Assembly: GCF_003265995.1 (NCBI RefSeq)
Contig: NZ_MVJN01000009.1
Span: 1 to 64,000, forward strand
Direction of reading: 5' to 3'
Length of the DNA: 64,000 nucleotides
Source: Legionella quinlivanii
Lineage (GTDB): Bacteria; Pseudomonadota; Gammaproteobacteria; Legionellales; Legionellaceae
The notes under the pieces were generated by a model. It saw nothing but the letters and a program-made list of their open reading frames with translations, made no database searches and was not told the origin of the DNA. The position numbers and the translations under genes are program-made. Of the stretch, positions 43,631 to 52,333 are shown one piece after another (positions within the stretch are counted from its first letter, which is position 1; every line of letters starts with the position of its first letter).

Positions 43631-46207
43631 TTAAGTGGGCACTCCATCGTCTGGTGCCGGGGGAACTTCAGCAGGTGCGGATGCGGGTGACGGTGGTGAC
43701 GGAGGCGAACTTCCTGCCAGACTGGATACAACTTCTGAAGAAAAAACACTGGCACCTATAGCCATTTTCGCTCCTGCAAGAGCGTTTAGTGCCACGCCAA
43801 TAATTCCTGTGGCAGTACTGGCAGCAGCGGAGGCTGCACCTGCAGCAGCCCCCGTTGAGCCGGCAGCTGCGGCTCCAGTGGCGACGGCAGCCACAGCCCC
43901 GGCTCCAGCAGCTCCTGCTCCAGCAGCTGCCGGACTCGGTATCCCAAGGCTTACCAGTGCACCGCCGATTGTGACATTACCTGTTACCCCAAACTCCGCA
44001 CTGGCAAACGCGGTAGCAGCTGAAACCACATTAATAGCAGGGCAATTGATTGTTAAATTAGGCGCTACAATTTGGATGCCTGAGTCATCAAGGATAATCG
44101 CGGAACCTCCTACCTGAAGCATGATCATGCCAAGGGCCTGCTGCAATATGACCGGCGATGTATGCATGCTTATCGCCGAGTCGTCTGTGTACCTGAATCC
44201 CGTGGTCACGTGCACTGTAAAGGGGCCCAGATACTGAACGGAACCTCCCATAACCGATTTAATATCAATTCCTGTGGTATCTGCAATATGAGCGCCAGTA
44301 TAACTATGAATGGTTGCTCCCAAATGATAGCTCCCGGTGTATCCTTTTACCGAGGTAATATGGGTTCCTAAGACATGTAAAGCACAATTACCATTAACCT
44401 CAGTAACCATGGCATTTCCAATAGAGTTCATTAGATTCTGATCGATATAATTGTATTGGCTCTGATTAATTTGTACGGTTTCATTGCCTTTGACCTGATA
44501 GTTTGTATCCTGATGGCAAACCATTGTGGCGTTGCCTTTGACAAAACGGGTGTAATCTTTGTCAACACTAAGGTTTTTACTTTGTTTGATAGTAATATTG
44601 GCATCTTTTCCAATATAGGAGTTGGAGTGACTCAGGGTACTTAAATAGTAGCCCATATCCTGTTGGGATTGAAAAATATCATCGGTTCCCAGAACAATGG
44701 TGGTATTGTTGTGAGGAGTACGCAGCTTTATCCCCTGAGTTTTTCCTTTCTGTTCATTAATAAAGAAAACGTTTTTCTCTTTAGTTTGCAGTCCCATGTA
44801 TTGCTGATTATCACTGGCAATCAGATTTCGATGCGTTGAATTATCGATAGCTCCCAACAGAATGGGTAAATCCGGATTACCAAAATGAAAGCCGATAGCG
44901 ACTTCCATTCCCTTGCGCATGGGCAGACTGAAAGCGTATTTGTCGCCAATATAACTTTCCAGTTTACGAACCCAGCGGGAACCCTTTCCCGGACCATCGT
45001 CGCTGATGGCAATGCGAAACTTGTAATGTCCTTTGTCATTGATTTGAACGGTATCTTCGCCTCCTTCATGATCAACGAAACCAGGAAGAACGCCGCTGAT
45101 ACGCGGCAACGGGGTTTGAAGGACGGAACGAAAGGGGATTGCCTTATCGATTGAACGGTAGTCGCAGGAGAAATGATCCTCGGGTGCGTCAATAGCCACT
45201 GAATGATAGGAAAAAAACGATTTTTTCTGCGAACCGCTATATTTGGCGTGGATGATCAACATCGGCTTATTTAAATGACCGAGCTTAAAATGCTGGTGTT
45301 GTATAAAACTGCCGGGATTGATCAATGCCGCACTGGCGGTGCCATTGAAAATCTCTTTTTGCCACTTGAAGCTCTCGGCGATCTGATTGGCGATGCGCTG
45401 ATTTTCTTCCTGACTATGAACGTTTTCAGCCCAGTAGACAATTTCTCCGACCCCTTGCGGATCAATGACCGCAGTGGAATCATAAGATTTGGAGGATTGT
45501 TGATAATTATAGGATTTAACTTTGACTTCGGCCGGTTGTGAGGTAGTGGAAAATTCAAAATCATAAATCAGATTGGCCATGGGGTCGAATTCACTATCCG
45601 TTGTATAGCCGTGATAGAATAATCGATTGATGTCCTTATTCAGTTGTAATGTGGAGTTACTGTCGGTAATCACCAGAACTTCATTATCAGCCGTGTGTTC
45701 AAAAAAATAGAATAATCCTTCGTGTTCCATCCAGCGAGTCACAAACTGCCAGTCGAGTTCATTGTACTGGAATACGAATTCGCGTACAGGATGAGAATTC
45801 ACAAGGTCAAATCGGACATGATTAATATTATTTCTCTGAAAAACATGCCGCAGAATTTCCTCAATTCTTTTTTCGAGATAAACATGGGTGCGTCTGGTTT
45901 TTTGCAGGCGAGTCACTTCAGGTTGAATAATCATCTGGTATACATAGTATTCATCGAGACTGTCTGTATGGCTGAAGTAATTGACGCGGCCGTGCAGAGG
46001 GCTCTCGGTTCCCGCTTTGGTCGTAAAAGTCATCTTGGCAGGATGATTAATAATTTCATTACCGTGAATGAGACTTTTGGATGCAAGCTCGACACGAAAC
46101 TCATAAAGTTCTGATACCCCCATCGTCCCTTCAAACTGCAATATTTCGGTGTCACTGCCTTCAAAATGCGGTCCGTGCATTTTGGGCATAAGAATCTGAT
46201 TTTGCAT
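43631..46207 (-). CDS. vgrG: T6SS spike protein VgrG (TssI) with long low-complexity tail
   Basis: 858 aa. The gp27-like region is residues 1 to about 380 (ILQFEGTMGVSELYEFRVEL, FLFEHT-like YFFEHT, RHVFQRNN). The gp5 OB-fold region GDDGPGKGSRWVRKLESYIGDKYAFSLPMRKGMEVAIGF follows. A beta-helical needle with repeated short strands and polar turns occupies about 500-760. The last 90 or so residues are Ala/Gly then Pro/Ser-rich, a tail beyond the normal spike that could bear or recruit a cargo. GGAG lies ahead of the ATG at 46207; the ATG 12 bp upstream lacks one. A consensus promoter precedes it. Divergent from tssB. Confidence 0.96.
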   Translation of the reverse strand: MQNQILMPKMHGPHFEGSDTEILQFEGTMGVSELYEFRVELASKSLIHGNEIINHPAKMTFTTKAGTESPLHGRVNYFSHTDSLDEYYVYQMIIQPEVTRLQKTRRTHVYLEKRIEEILRHVFQRNNINHVRFDLVNSHPVREFVFQYNELDWQFVTRWMEHEGLFYFFEHTADNEVLVITDSNSTLQLNKDINRLFYHGYTTDSEFDPMANLIYDFEFSTTSQPAEVKVKSYNYQQSSKSYDSTAVIDPQGVGEIVYWAENVHSQEENQRIANQIAESFKWQKEIFNGTASAALINPGSFIQHQHFKLGHLNKPMLIIHAKYSGSQKKSFFSYHSVAIDAPEDHFSCDYRSIDKAIPFRSVLQTPLPRISGVLPGFVDHEGGEDTVQINDKGHYKFRIAISDDGPGKGSRWVRKLESYIGDKYAFSLPMRKGMEVAIGFHFGNPDLPILLGAIDNSTHRNLIASDNQQYMGLQTKEKNVFFINEQKGKTQGIKLRTPHNNTTIVLGTDDIFQSQQDMGYYLSTLSHSNSYIGKDANITIKQSKNLSVDKDYTRFVKGNATMVCHQDTNYQVKGNETVQINQSQYNYIDQNLMNSIGNAMVTEVNGNCALHVLGTHITSVKGYTGSYHLGATIHSYTGAHIADTTGIDIKSVMGGSVQYLGPFTVHVTTGFRYTDDSAISMHTSPVILQQALGMIMLQVGGSAIILDDSGIQIVAPNLTINCPAINVVSAATAFASAEFGVTGNVTIGGALVSLGIPSPAAAGAGAAGAGAVAAVATGAAAAGSTGAAAGAASAAASTATGIIGVALNALAGAKMAIGASVFSSEVVSSLAGSSPPSPPSPASAPAEVPPAPDDGVPT

Positions 46208-46234
46208 GCAATTCTCCATAATACGTCATTAACA

Positions 46235-46263
46235 ACAATAGCTATTGAGTTATAGACTGTCAA
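46235..46263 (-). promoter_or_regulatory. Sigma-70 promoter for vgrG
   Basis: On the minus strand, TTGACA (46263-46258) and TATTGT (46240-46235) are spaced exactly 17 bp. Transcription would start near 46228, leaving a 20-base leader with GGAG before the vgrG ATG. vgrG therefore appears to be expressed independently of the main tss operon. Confidence 0.7.
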
Positions 46264-46429
46264 CTGGCTATGGGGGAAGTTGGTAATAAGCCTTGCCAGT
46301 AAAGCAGATTGCGGGTGGTTTATCTGTCATCATTAAATGAAGCGGGCTTAAGCGAATGCTTTAATAATCTGGTTTGCTGCTGTTAAATTTTTGAAAAGAT
46401 TCTGAATTGGCAGAAAAATTAATAATTTG

Positions 46430-46462
46430 TGCTATGGTTAACTTATAAGTCCACCAGTGGAC
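46430..46462 (+). promoter_or_regulatory. Putative tssB promoter and adjacent palindrome
   Basis: TG-c-TATGGT at 46430-46438 is an extended -10 candidate; TTGGCA at 46407-46412 lies 20 bp upstream, further than ideal. Just downstream, GTCCAC-CA-GTGGAC (46449-46462) is a short perfect palindrome that would lie in the 5' leader of tssB and might bind a regulator. No sigma-54 element was recognised. Confidence 0.4.
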
Positions 46463-46489
46463 ATTCTTTTTGGAACAATGGAGAGGAAA

Positions 46490-46999
46490 ATGGCACGCAA
46501 AGATCAGTCCGTGGCCCCAAAAGAACGGGTCAATATTGTGTACAAGCCCAGCATCGAGGGGGCGGAAGAAATAGTTGAGCTTCCCCTGCGACAGCTGGTG
46601 TTAGGTGAATTTACTAATAAACCGTCCAAACTTCCTCTGGAAAAAAGACAGACAGTCAGTATCAACAAAGACAACTTCAATCAGATTTTAAAGCTTCACG
46701 ATATCAGAATAACCACAAGAGTTCCCAACCGCTTAAGCAATGATAAGAATGATTTTATTCCGCTGGACCTGAAAATTCAGTCTCTGCATGATTTTGAACC
46801 TGATCATCTTGTCAAACAGGTTCCAGAGTTAAGAAAGCTGATGGAATTGAGAAATGCTCTCAAATCCCTGAAAGGGCCTTTGGGTAACACTCCGGAATTC
46901 AGAAGAAAGCTGGATGCCATTGTTAAAGATCCCGGCTTGCGAGATAAATTATTAAAAGATTTGGGTATCGAAGAGAAAAAAGATCAAAAAGATCACTAA
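46490..46999 (+). CDS. tssB: T6SS contractile sheath small subunit TssB (VipA)
   Basis: 169 aa. The N-terminal KERVNIVYKPSIEGAEEIVELPLRQLVLGEF and the MELRNALKSLKGPLGNTPEFRRKLDAI segment are the TssB signatures. TssB and TssC polymerise into the sheath whose contraction drives the Hcp tube. The ATG at 46490 has AGAGGAAA upstream and yields the family's usual N-terminus; the ATG 33 bp earlier lies in the leader. It is the first gene of the main tss operon, followed after 28 bp by tssC. Confidence 0.97.
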   Translation: MARKDQSVAPKERVNIVYKPSIEGAEEIVELPLRQLVLGEFTNKPSKLPLEKRQTVSINKDNFNQILKLHDIRITTRVPNRLSNDKNDFIPLDLKIQSLHDFEPDHLVKQVPELRKLMELRNALKSLKGPLGNTPEFRRKLDAIVKDPGLRDKLLKDLGIEEKKDQKDH

Positions 47000-47027
47000 T
47001 CAACAACCCATTTTTTAGGAGATAATG

Positions 47028-48503
47028 ATGGCTGATATGAAAGAAAATCCGGGCAAGGGCCAGGATAAATCAATAGTTCATGATTTGTTGTCAGGGATTG
47101 AAATTTCCCCGGAAGAAGAGCGGTATGAAGTAACCAAAACCGGGATTCGCGCGTTCATCGATCGTATTGTTGAAGAACATCGAACTGATGAAGCGGTGAC
47201 TTCGGCGATGGTTGATGATGTGATTGCTGATATCGATGCCCAGTTGTCTGTACAAATGGATGAAATCCTGCATAACCCGGAATTTCAGAAGCTTGAATCG
47301 GCCTGGCGGTCATTAAAATTCCTGGTTGATCAAACCAACTTTCGTGAAAACAGTCAGGTAGACTTTATTAATGTGACCAAAGAAGAGTTGTTTGAAGATT
47401 TTCTGGACTCCCCTGAAATTGTGAAATCAGGCTTGTTCAAACAGGCATATAGCTCAGAGTATGGCCAGTTCGGTGGTAAACCTTATGCTGCCATTATTGG
47501 AAATTATACCTTTGGACCTTCACATAAAGATGTGGCCCTGCTTCGTAATATTGCCGCAGTCAGCGCTATGGCGCACGCTCCCTTTATTGCAGCAGCAGGT
47601 CCTGAGTTTTTTAATATCAAATCAATGACTGATTTGCCTACATTGAATGATATCGCAGCCATTTTTGAAAGCCCTGTTTATGCGGAGTGGAATGGTTTGC
47701 GTGAGTCTGAAGATGCGCGCTATATCGGTTTAACCCTGCCGCGATTCATGCTGCGCATGCCCTATGATGACAGAAGTTATAATCTTCGCACTTTCAACTA
47801 CAAGGAAGATGTCAGTCATGGTGATGATGGCAGTTTCCTGTGGGGTAATGCGGCATTCGCCTTCGCAGGACGCTTAGCCGACAGTTTTGCCAGATACCGT
47901 TGGTGTGTGAACATTATCGGTCCTGAAGGCGGTGGTACGGTTGATAATCTGCCCTGCTATTTCTTTGATGCAATGAAAGAAGTGCAAAGCAAGATTCCCA
48001 CCGAGCTGTTAATATCAGAGCGACGTGAATTTGAGTTGTCTGAGCAAGGGTTTATCCCATTAACCATGCGGAAAAACAGTAACAATGCCGCTTTTTTCTC
48101 TGCTAATTCCATCCAAAAGCCAAAAACCTTTGTCGATGTCAGCGGAAACAAGGAAGCGGAAGCCAATTATAAACTGGGAACTCAATTCCCTTATATGTTT
48201 ATCATTTGCCGCCTGGCTCACTATTTAAAAGTTATGCAGCGTGAAAAACTGGGTATGCATAAAGAAAGAGTGGACATGGAGCGCGAGCTGAATGAGTGGA
48301 TTGGCAGTTATGTGGTGGATATGGAAAATCCAGTTGCCGAAGTAAGAGCAAAAAAACCGCTGCGTTTTGCCAAAGTCACAGTGGAAGATGTTGCCGGGGA
48401 ACCAGGATGGTATAAATCCACTTTAATTGTCAGACCTCATTTTAAATATATGGGCTCCTATATTACTCTACAGTTAGTAGGTAATTTAGAAACCGCCGCT
48501 TAA
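47028..48503 (+). CDS. tssC: T6SS contractile sheath large subunit TssC (VipB)
   Basis: 491 aa. Highly conserved TssC features include DDVIADIDAQLSVQMDEILHNPEFQKLESAWRSLKFLVD, FGGKPYAAIIGNYTFG, RFMLRMPYD, FLWGNAAFAFA and LTMRKNSNNAAFFSANSIQKP. The C-terminus VRPHFKYMGSYITLQLVG is also typical. ATG codons at 47025 and 47028 are adjacent; the second is better spaced from AGGAG. Partner of TssB. Confidence 0.98.
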   Translation: MADMKENPGKGQDKSIVHDLLSGIEISPEEERYEVTKTGIRAFIDRIVEEHRTDEAVTSAMVDDVIADIDAQLSVQMDEILHNPEFQKLESAWRSLKFLVDQTNFRENSQVDFINVTKEELFEDFLDSPEIVKSGLFKQAYSSEYGQFGGKPYAAIIGNYTFGPSHKDVALLRNIAAVSAMAHAPFIAAAGPEFFNIKSMTDLPTLNDIAAIFESPVYAEWNGLRESEDARYIGLTLPRFMLRMPYDDRSYNLRTFNYKEDVSHGDDGSFLWGNAAFAFAGRLADSFARYRWCVNIIGPEGGGTVDNLPCYFFDAMKEVQSKIPTELLISERREFELSEQGFIPLTMRKNSNNAAFFSANSIQKPKTFVDVSGNKEAEANYKLGTQFPYMFIICRLAHYLKVMQREKLGMHKERVDMERELNEWIGSYVVDMENPVAEVRAKKPLRFAKVTVEDVAGEPGWYKSTLIVRPHFKYMGSYITLQLVGNLETAA

Positions 48504-48510
48504 GGAGAAA

Positions 48511-49047
48511 ATGGCTATGCAACAACCGGAACTTAATGTCGTACCCTTGCTGCCGGAAGGCGAAGTGGTACGCACCCAGTATAAGCTGATGGCAAGAATA
48601 ACAACGACTGCGGCTGGCGTTATCAAGGGCAACAGCTCCGTTAAAGGCTATGAGCAATGGGTACAGGCGGTGGACTTTAAAACATCAACTGTCAGAAATT
48701 TCGACGCTCAGGATCAGCTGATTGGTGTTCCTGATGCTAAATTTTTCCGACTGACTACTCTCTGGGATGGCGGTGGTATTGTTCCTTTAACGCAAAGTAT
48801 TTTCACAGGAGAAGATGTAACGACCTGTGATATTCACTGCCTGCGTTCAGGTCCTCAGGGAGAAGTACAACCTGCTGTGCTGATTACTCTGAGTCAGGCG
48901 AAGGTCCTTGAGGTGGATTATGTTTACTCTCATGTGGCAGGCCCCCTGGTGATTGTTGATTTGCATCCTGTATCATTTAAGATAGTTGACAATCTCAATC
49001 GTTATGAATTTAGCTGGAACTTAAGCCGATTGTCCCGCGAAGCTTAA
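48511..49047 (+). CDS. hcp: T6SS tube protein Hcp (TssD)
   Basis: A 178-aa divergent Hcp. The recognisable core is VIKGNSSVKGYEQWVQAVDF, which corresponds to the Hcp pattern of IKG-E/N-S followed by a strand with G-x-E-x-W. The rest is beta-rich as expected for the tube ring. Its place between tssC and tssE is the standard one for hcp. GGAG precedes the ATG. A GC-rich hairpin follows its stop at 49090, suggesting that hcp is made in excess of downstream genes. Confidence 0.88.
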   Translation: MAMQQPELNVVPLLPEGEVVRTQYKLMARITTTAAGVIKGNSSVKGYEQWVQAVDFKTSTVRNFDAQDQLIGVPDAKFFRLTTLWDGGGIVPLTQSIFTGEDVTTCDIHCLRSGPQGEVQPAVLITLSQAKVLEVDYVYSHVAGPLVIVDLHPVSFKIVDNLNRYEFSWNLSRLSREA

Positions 49048-49089
49048 AGGCGCGGCCTGATTAACTGAGCCATGCTTAAATCACTGTGA

Positions 49090-49118
49090 CCCGGCTGCCT
49101 GCAGCCGGGATTTCTATT
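49090..49118 (+). terminator. Intra-operon hairpin after hcp (attenuator candidate)
   Basis: Perfect 9-bp GC-rich arms CCCGGCTGC (49090-49098) and GCAGCCGGG (49101-49109), then ATTTCTATTT. It looks like an intrinsic terminator placed between hcp and tssE. Partial termination here would lower expression of tssE onward relative to tssB, tssC and hcp. Confidence 0.65.
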
Positions 49119-49131
49119 TAAGGAGAGCCTT

Positions 49132-49551
49132 GTGAGAGGGGAGCGTTTAACCGAGCGATTAAGGCGATGGGCCAGAAAAGATTCCAGGTCTCTGGATCAG
49201 TCTGAACCTGAAATATTAGTCGAGTCAATAAGAAAACATATCGAGCAAATCCTGTCGACCCGCCAGGGTAATGCGCCGATTGATGACAATTATGGCTTAT
49301 CTCAGTCTCCTGCCCTTGTTGAAGATTATTCTCTGGCTCGCAAGGAAGAACTGGCAGAGCATTTAAGTCATCTGATTAAAACCTACGAGCCCAGAGTGGC
49401 CCAGGTTAGAATAAGCAACCTAATCATTAATCCTGATAAACAGTTAATCACTTGCCATATTGATGGAACCTTAAAAAAACCTTTTGAAGAAATATCGGTT
49501 TATTTCACCACGATTCTGACAAGTCATGGTAGAGTAATAGTGAGACTATAG
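49132..49551 (+). CDS. tssE: T6SS baseplate component TssE (gp25-like)
   Basis: 139 aa. ERLTERLRRWA at the start and SIRKHIEQILSTRQGNAPIDDNYGLSQSPALVED in the middle are the gp25-like baseplate signature, with the YEPRVAQVRI strand after it. The protein initiates sheath assembly at the baseplate. The start codon is GTG at 49132 with AAGGAGAG upstream. Confidence 0.95.
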   Translation: MRGERLTERLRRWARKDSRSLDQSEPEILVESIRKHIEQILSTRQGNAPIDDNYGLSQSPALVEDYSLARKEELAEHLSHLIKTYEPRVAQVRISNLIINPDKQLITCHIDGTLKKPFEEISVYFTTILTSHGRVIVRL

Positions 49552-49606
49552 TGTCTGAAATTGATTATTAATCATTTCCCAGGTTTTACATGCTGAAGGA
49601 TAAGCC

Positions 49607-51328
49607 ATGATTCTCGATTACTACCAATCCGAACTGAGCAAGATAAAAAAACTGGCCAAGGAATTCGCTTCTGCCTATCCTGCTATAGCACCGATGCTGA
49701 GGGAGCAGAGCACTGATCCCGATATTGAAAGGCTTCTTGAAGGGGTTGCATTTTTAACCAGCCAAATCCAGATTTTGCTCGATGATAATTTGCCGGATAT
49801 GGTAGATGATTTAACTCAACTTTTCTTTTCCCAGTATTCCAGAGCCTTGCCCAGCACTTCCATCATCCAGTTTGTTCCCAAACCCAATCTGGGAGAAGCA
49901 ATCCACGTTAAAAAGGGAACGGAACTGGCCTCAATTCCTATAAATGGTACGCAGTGTCTGTTTCGTACCGTAGTGGATGTTGAGGTTGAACCGGTATTGA
50001 TTGAACAAATTATATTTAAAGAGTCGCTTCAGGGGGATAGTCTTCTGGAAATCAATTGCCAGCTTTGCGGTGTTACCTTGCAAAACTGGAAAGGCAAAGA
50101 ACTACGCTTTTTTATAAAACAGCCCTGGGAAGAGGCCTGCAATACATTTTATATGCTGCAGCGCTATGTAAAACGGATTATTTTGCGGGCTGACAATGAA
50201 AAAGAGTACATCCTCCCGCTTGAAAATCTGGTTGCCTGCGCTTTGGAGTCAGATGATCCCTTATATCCTCTGGCATTTAAAGACGACAATACGCATTGCA
50301 TTCTGCATCAATACATTAACCAGCCTTATAAATTTCTGTTCTTTAAATTAAAGGGATTTGAAAAATGGATAAGAGAAACGGATGCCACGAATTTCAGGAT
50401 TTCGCTCGAGTTTAAAGACATCCCTGTCTGGTTTTCTCCTCCAGAAACAGGCAATCTGATTTTGCATACTGTTCCGATTATTAATCTCTTTGAACACCAT
50501 GCCGAACCTATTCAACTCGATCATAAAAAGCCCGAGTATCGCGTTATCCCCAGTGATAATGCCGATCAGCATTATCAGATTTATGAAGTAAAGCAGGTGA
50601 TTGGATATCGCCAGCGTGAAAAAAGACAGATAGTGTATGATCATGTCTTAAATTTTAATGATGAGCTGGATTTAAACAAAAAATATACAATTCATAATCG
50701 CCCCTCGATAAGCGGCAACGGGCGAGATATTTATGTTGGCTTCTTTTACAATTTTGGACAGGAGTATCCGGTTGATGAAACCCTTTCAGTGACTTTAACC
50801 TGTACCAATGGAGATTTGACTACCCTGCTCGATGAAGGGGATATCACCCGTTTTACTGACAGTTCGCCTGAGAATCTGAGTTTCACCAATATTATACCGC
50901 CCTCGTCCAACATTCCGCCGGTTCATAATCAGGCCTTGATCTGGAATTTCCAGTCCTTACTGGTCTTAAATTTTATTCAAATACTGGATAAAAGTTATCT
51001 AAAACAAATTGTTAATCTTTATCTTTATGAAAAGGGCGAAAATTATCACCTGAACATGAGCAGAATTCAGGGCGTTGAGGATATTCTGGTGGAAAAGAGC
51101 AGGCGTTTGTATCTTGCTGAAATGATTGCCGGCGTAAATATTACATTAGTATGCGAACCGGATCATTTCAAAAGTATTGGGGATATGTATTTGTTTGGCT
51201 GTATCCTGGATATTTATTTTTCACAGAACTCACCGATGAATACGTTCACCCAACTGAGTTTAAAAAATTCACGTACTAAAGAGACCTGGAAATGGACACC
51301 AAGATTGAACAATCCTCACCAGAAATAG
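49607..51328 (+). CDS. tssF: T6SS baseplate component TssF (VasA)
   Basis: 573 aa. The N-terminus MILDYYQSELSKIKKLAKEFASAYPAIAPML with DPDIERLLEGVAFLTSQI is the TssF hallmark. ALPSTSIIQFVP and the later strands continue the family pattern. TssF forms the baseplate wedge with TssG, TssE and TssK. It overlaps tssG by 37 bp, typical of the tssFG pair. Confidence 0.96.
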   Translation: MILDYYQSELSKIKKLAKEFASAYPAIAPMLREQSTDPDIERLLEGVAFLTSQIQILLDDNLPDMVDDLTQLFFSQYSRALPSTSIIQFVPKPNLGEAIHVKKGTELASIPINGTQCLFRTVVDVEVEPVLIEQIIFKESLQGDSLLEINCQLCGVTLQNWKGKELRFFIKQPWEEACNTFYMLQRYVKRIILRADNEKEYILPLENLVACALESDDPLYPLAFKDDNTHCILHQYINQPYKFLFFKLKGFEKWIRETDATNFRISLEFKDIPVWFSPPETGNLILHTVPIINLFEHHAEPIQLDHKKPEYRVIPSDNADQHYQIYEVKQVIGYRQREKRQIVYDHVLNFNDELDLNKKYTIHNRPSISGNGRDIYVGFFYNFGQEYPVDETLSVTLTCTNGDLTTLLDEGDITRFTDSSPENLSFTNIIPPSSNIPPVHNQALIWNFQSLLVLNFIQILDKSYLKQIVNLYLYEKGENYHLNMSRIQGVEDILVEKSRRLYLAEMIAGVNITLVCEPDHFKSIGDMYLFGCILDIYFSQNSPMNTFTQLSLKNSRTKETWKWTPRLNNPHQK

Positions 51329-52284
51329 TTAAAAAGCTTTTAGCTCAGCCGAAAACTTTTAATTTTTATCAGGCAATCCGTTTACTCGGTCACGAAATTG
51401 AACAGGAAAGGCTGCAAGGAATTCCCGCAAGTCTTGATATCGTTCCCTGGCTAAGCCTTGCTTTTCCTGAAACCGATATTGAAGATATAAAAAAAAATCA
51501 GAATAAATATATTTTAACCGCAACTTTTTTAAGTTTGTTTGGTACTACCTCTCCACTGCCAACCTTCTATACAGAGCAGCTTATTCAGGATGAATTTTAT
51601 GAAATAGGCGAGGTGAAATATTTGCTGAACATTATACATAAGCGATTATACGAGCTGATGTATGGCGTCTGGTCTAAAAACAGGATAATTGAGCAGTTTG
51701 TTGAACATCATAACCGGCAAGTAGAGGATGCACTTTTTGGTCTGATTGGGTTGGCGCTTACAGAGGTTAGGGAAAAAATTCCTCATTATCTGCGCCTGTT
51801 AAAATATTCCGGACATTGGATTAATACTCATCGCAGTTTGAATGGCTTAAGAAATTTTCTGACTGATTTTTTCAAGGTTCCTATTGAGGTGAAATCCTTT
51901 TTTCTTGCCATGCAATCGATCCCCTATGATCAGCGCTGCCATATTGGACATAGCAATAATCAGTTAAATCGTACTGCCTATCTTGGCAGCAGGATTAGAG
52001 CTAGCAGTAATAATGTGCTGATTCGCATCGGTCCATTGAATGCTTCCGTATTCCCTACTTTTTTAATCGATAGTCCCAATATTAACTTAATGAAATTATT
52101 ACTTAAACTGTATGTCCGTGAGCCTTTCAATTACATGATGGAAGTGATTCTTGATCGAGGCTCACTCCAGGGGATGCAATTATCGTCAGGTATGTATCCT
52201 TTAGGGGTAGCCAGCTGGCTTGCTCCTGAAAAAGAAATTGAATCCTTCACGGTTAGGTATTGGCTTAATAGCAGGCTGTCATGA
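51292..52284 (+). CDS. tssG: T6SS baseplate component TssG
   Basis: 330 aa. FNFYQAIRLLGHE near the start and LTATFLSLFGTTSPLPTFYTEQL, then HRLYELMYGVW-like KRLYELMYGVW, are TssG (VasB) signatures. YLGSRIRASSNNVLIRIGPL corresponds to the G-x-R-V-x-D-x-x-x-K region. Its start lies inside the end of tssF (37-bp overlap). Confidence 0.95.
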   Translation: MDTKIEQSSPEIVKKLLAQPKTFNFYQAIRLLGHEIEQERLQGIPASLDIVPWLSLAFPETDIEDIKKNQNKYILTATFLSLFGTTSPLPTFYTEQLIQDEFYEIGEVKYLLNIIHKRLYELMYGVWSKNRIIEQFVEHHNRQVEDALFGLIGLALTEVREKIPHYLRLLKYSGHWINTHRSLNGLRNFLTDFFKVPIEVKSFFLAMQSIPYDQRCHIGHSNNQLNRTAYLGSRIRASSNNVLIRIGPLNASVFPTFLIDSPNINLMKLLLKLYVREPFNYMMEVILDRGSLQGMQLSSGMYPLGVASWLAPEKEIESFTVRYWLNSRLS

Positions 52285-52333
52285 GGAAATGCCAGTCTTG
52301 GTTCAATCGTTCTGAAAACAGCGGCAGGTAATC

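Noticed and set aside
43635-44117. Plus-strand 160-aa Ala/Pro-rich ORF
   Set aside because: It is the antisense of the low-complexity GC-rich vgrG tail, which keeps several frames open.
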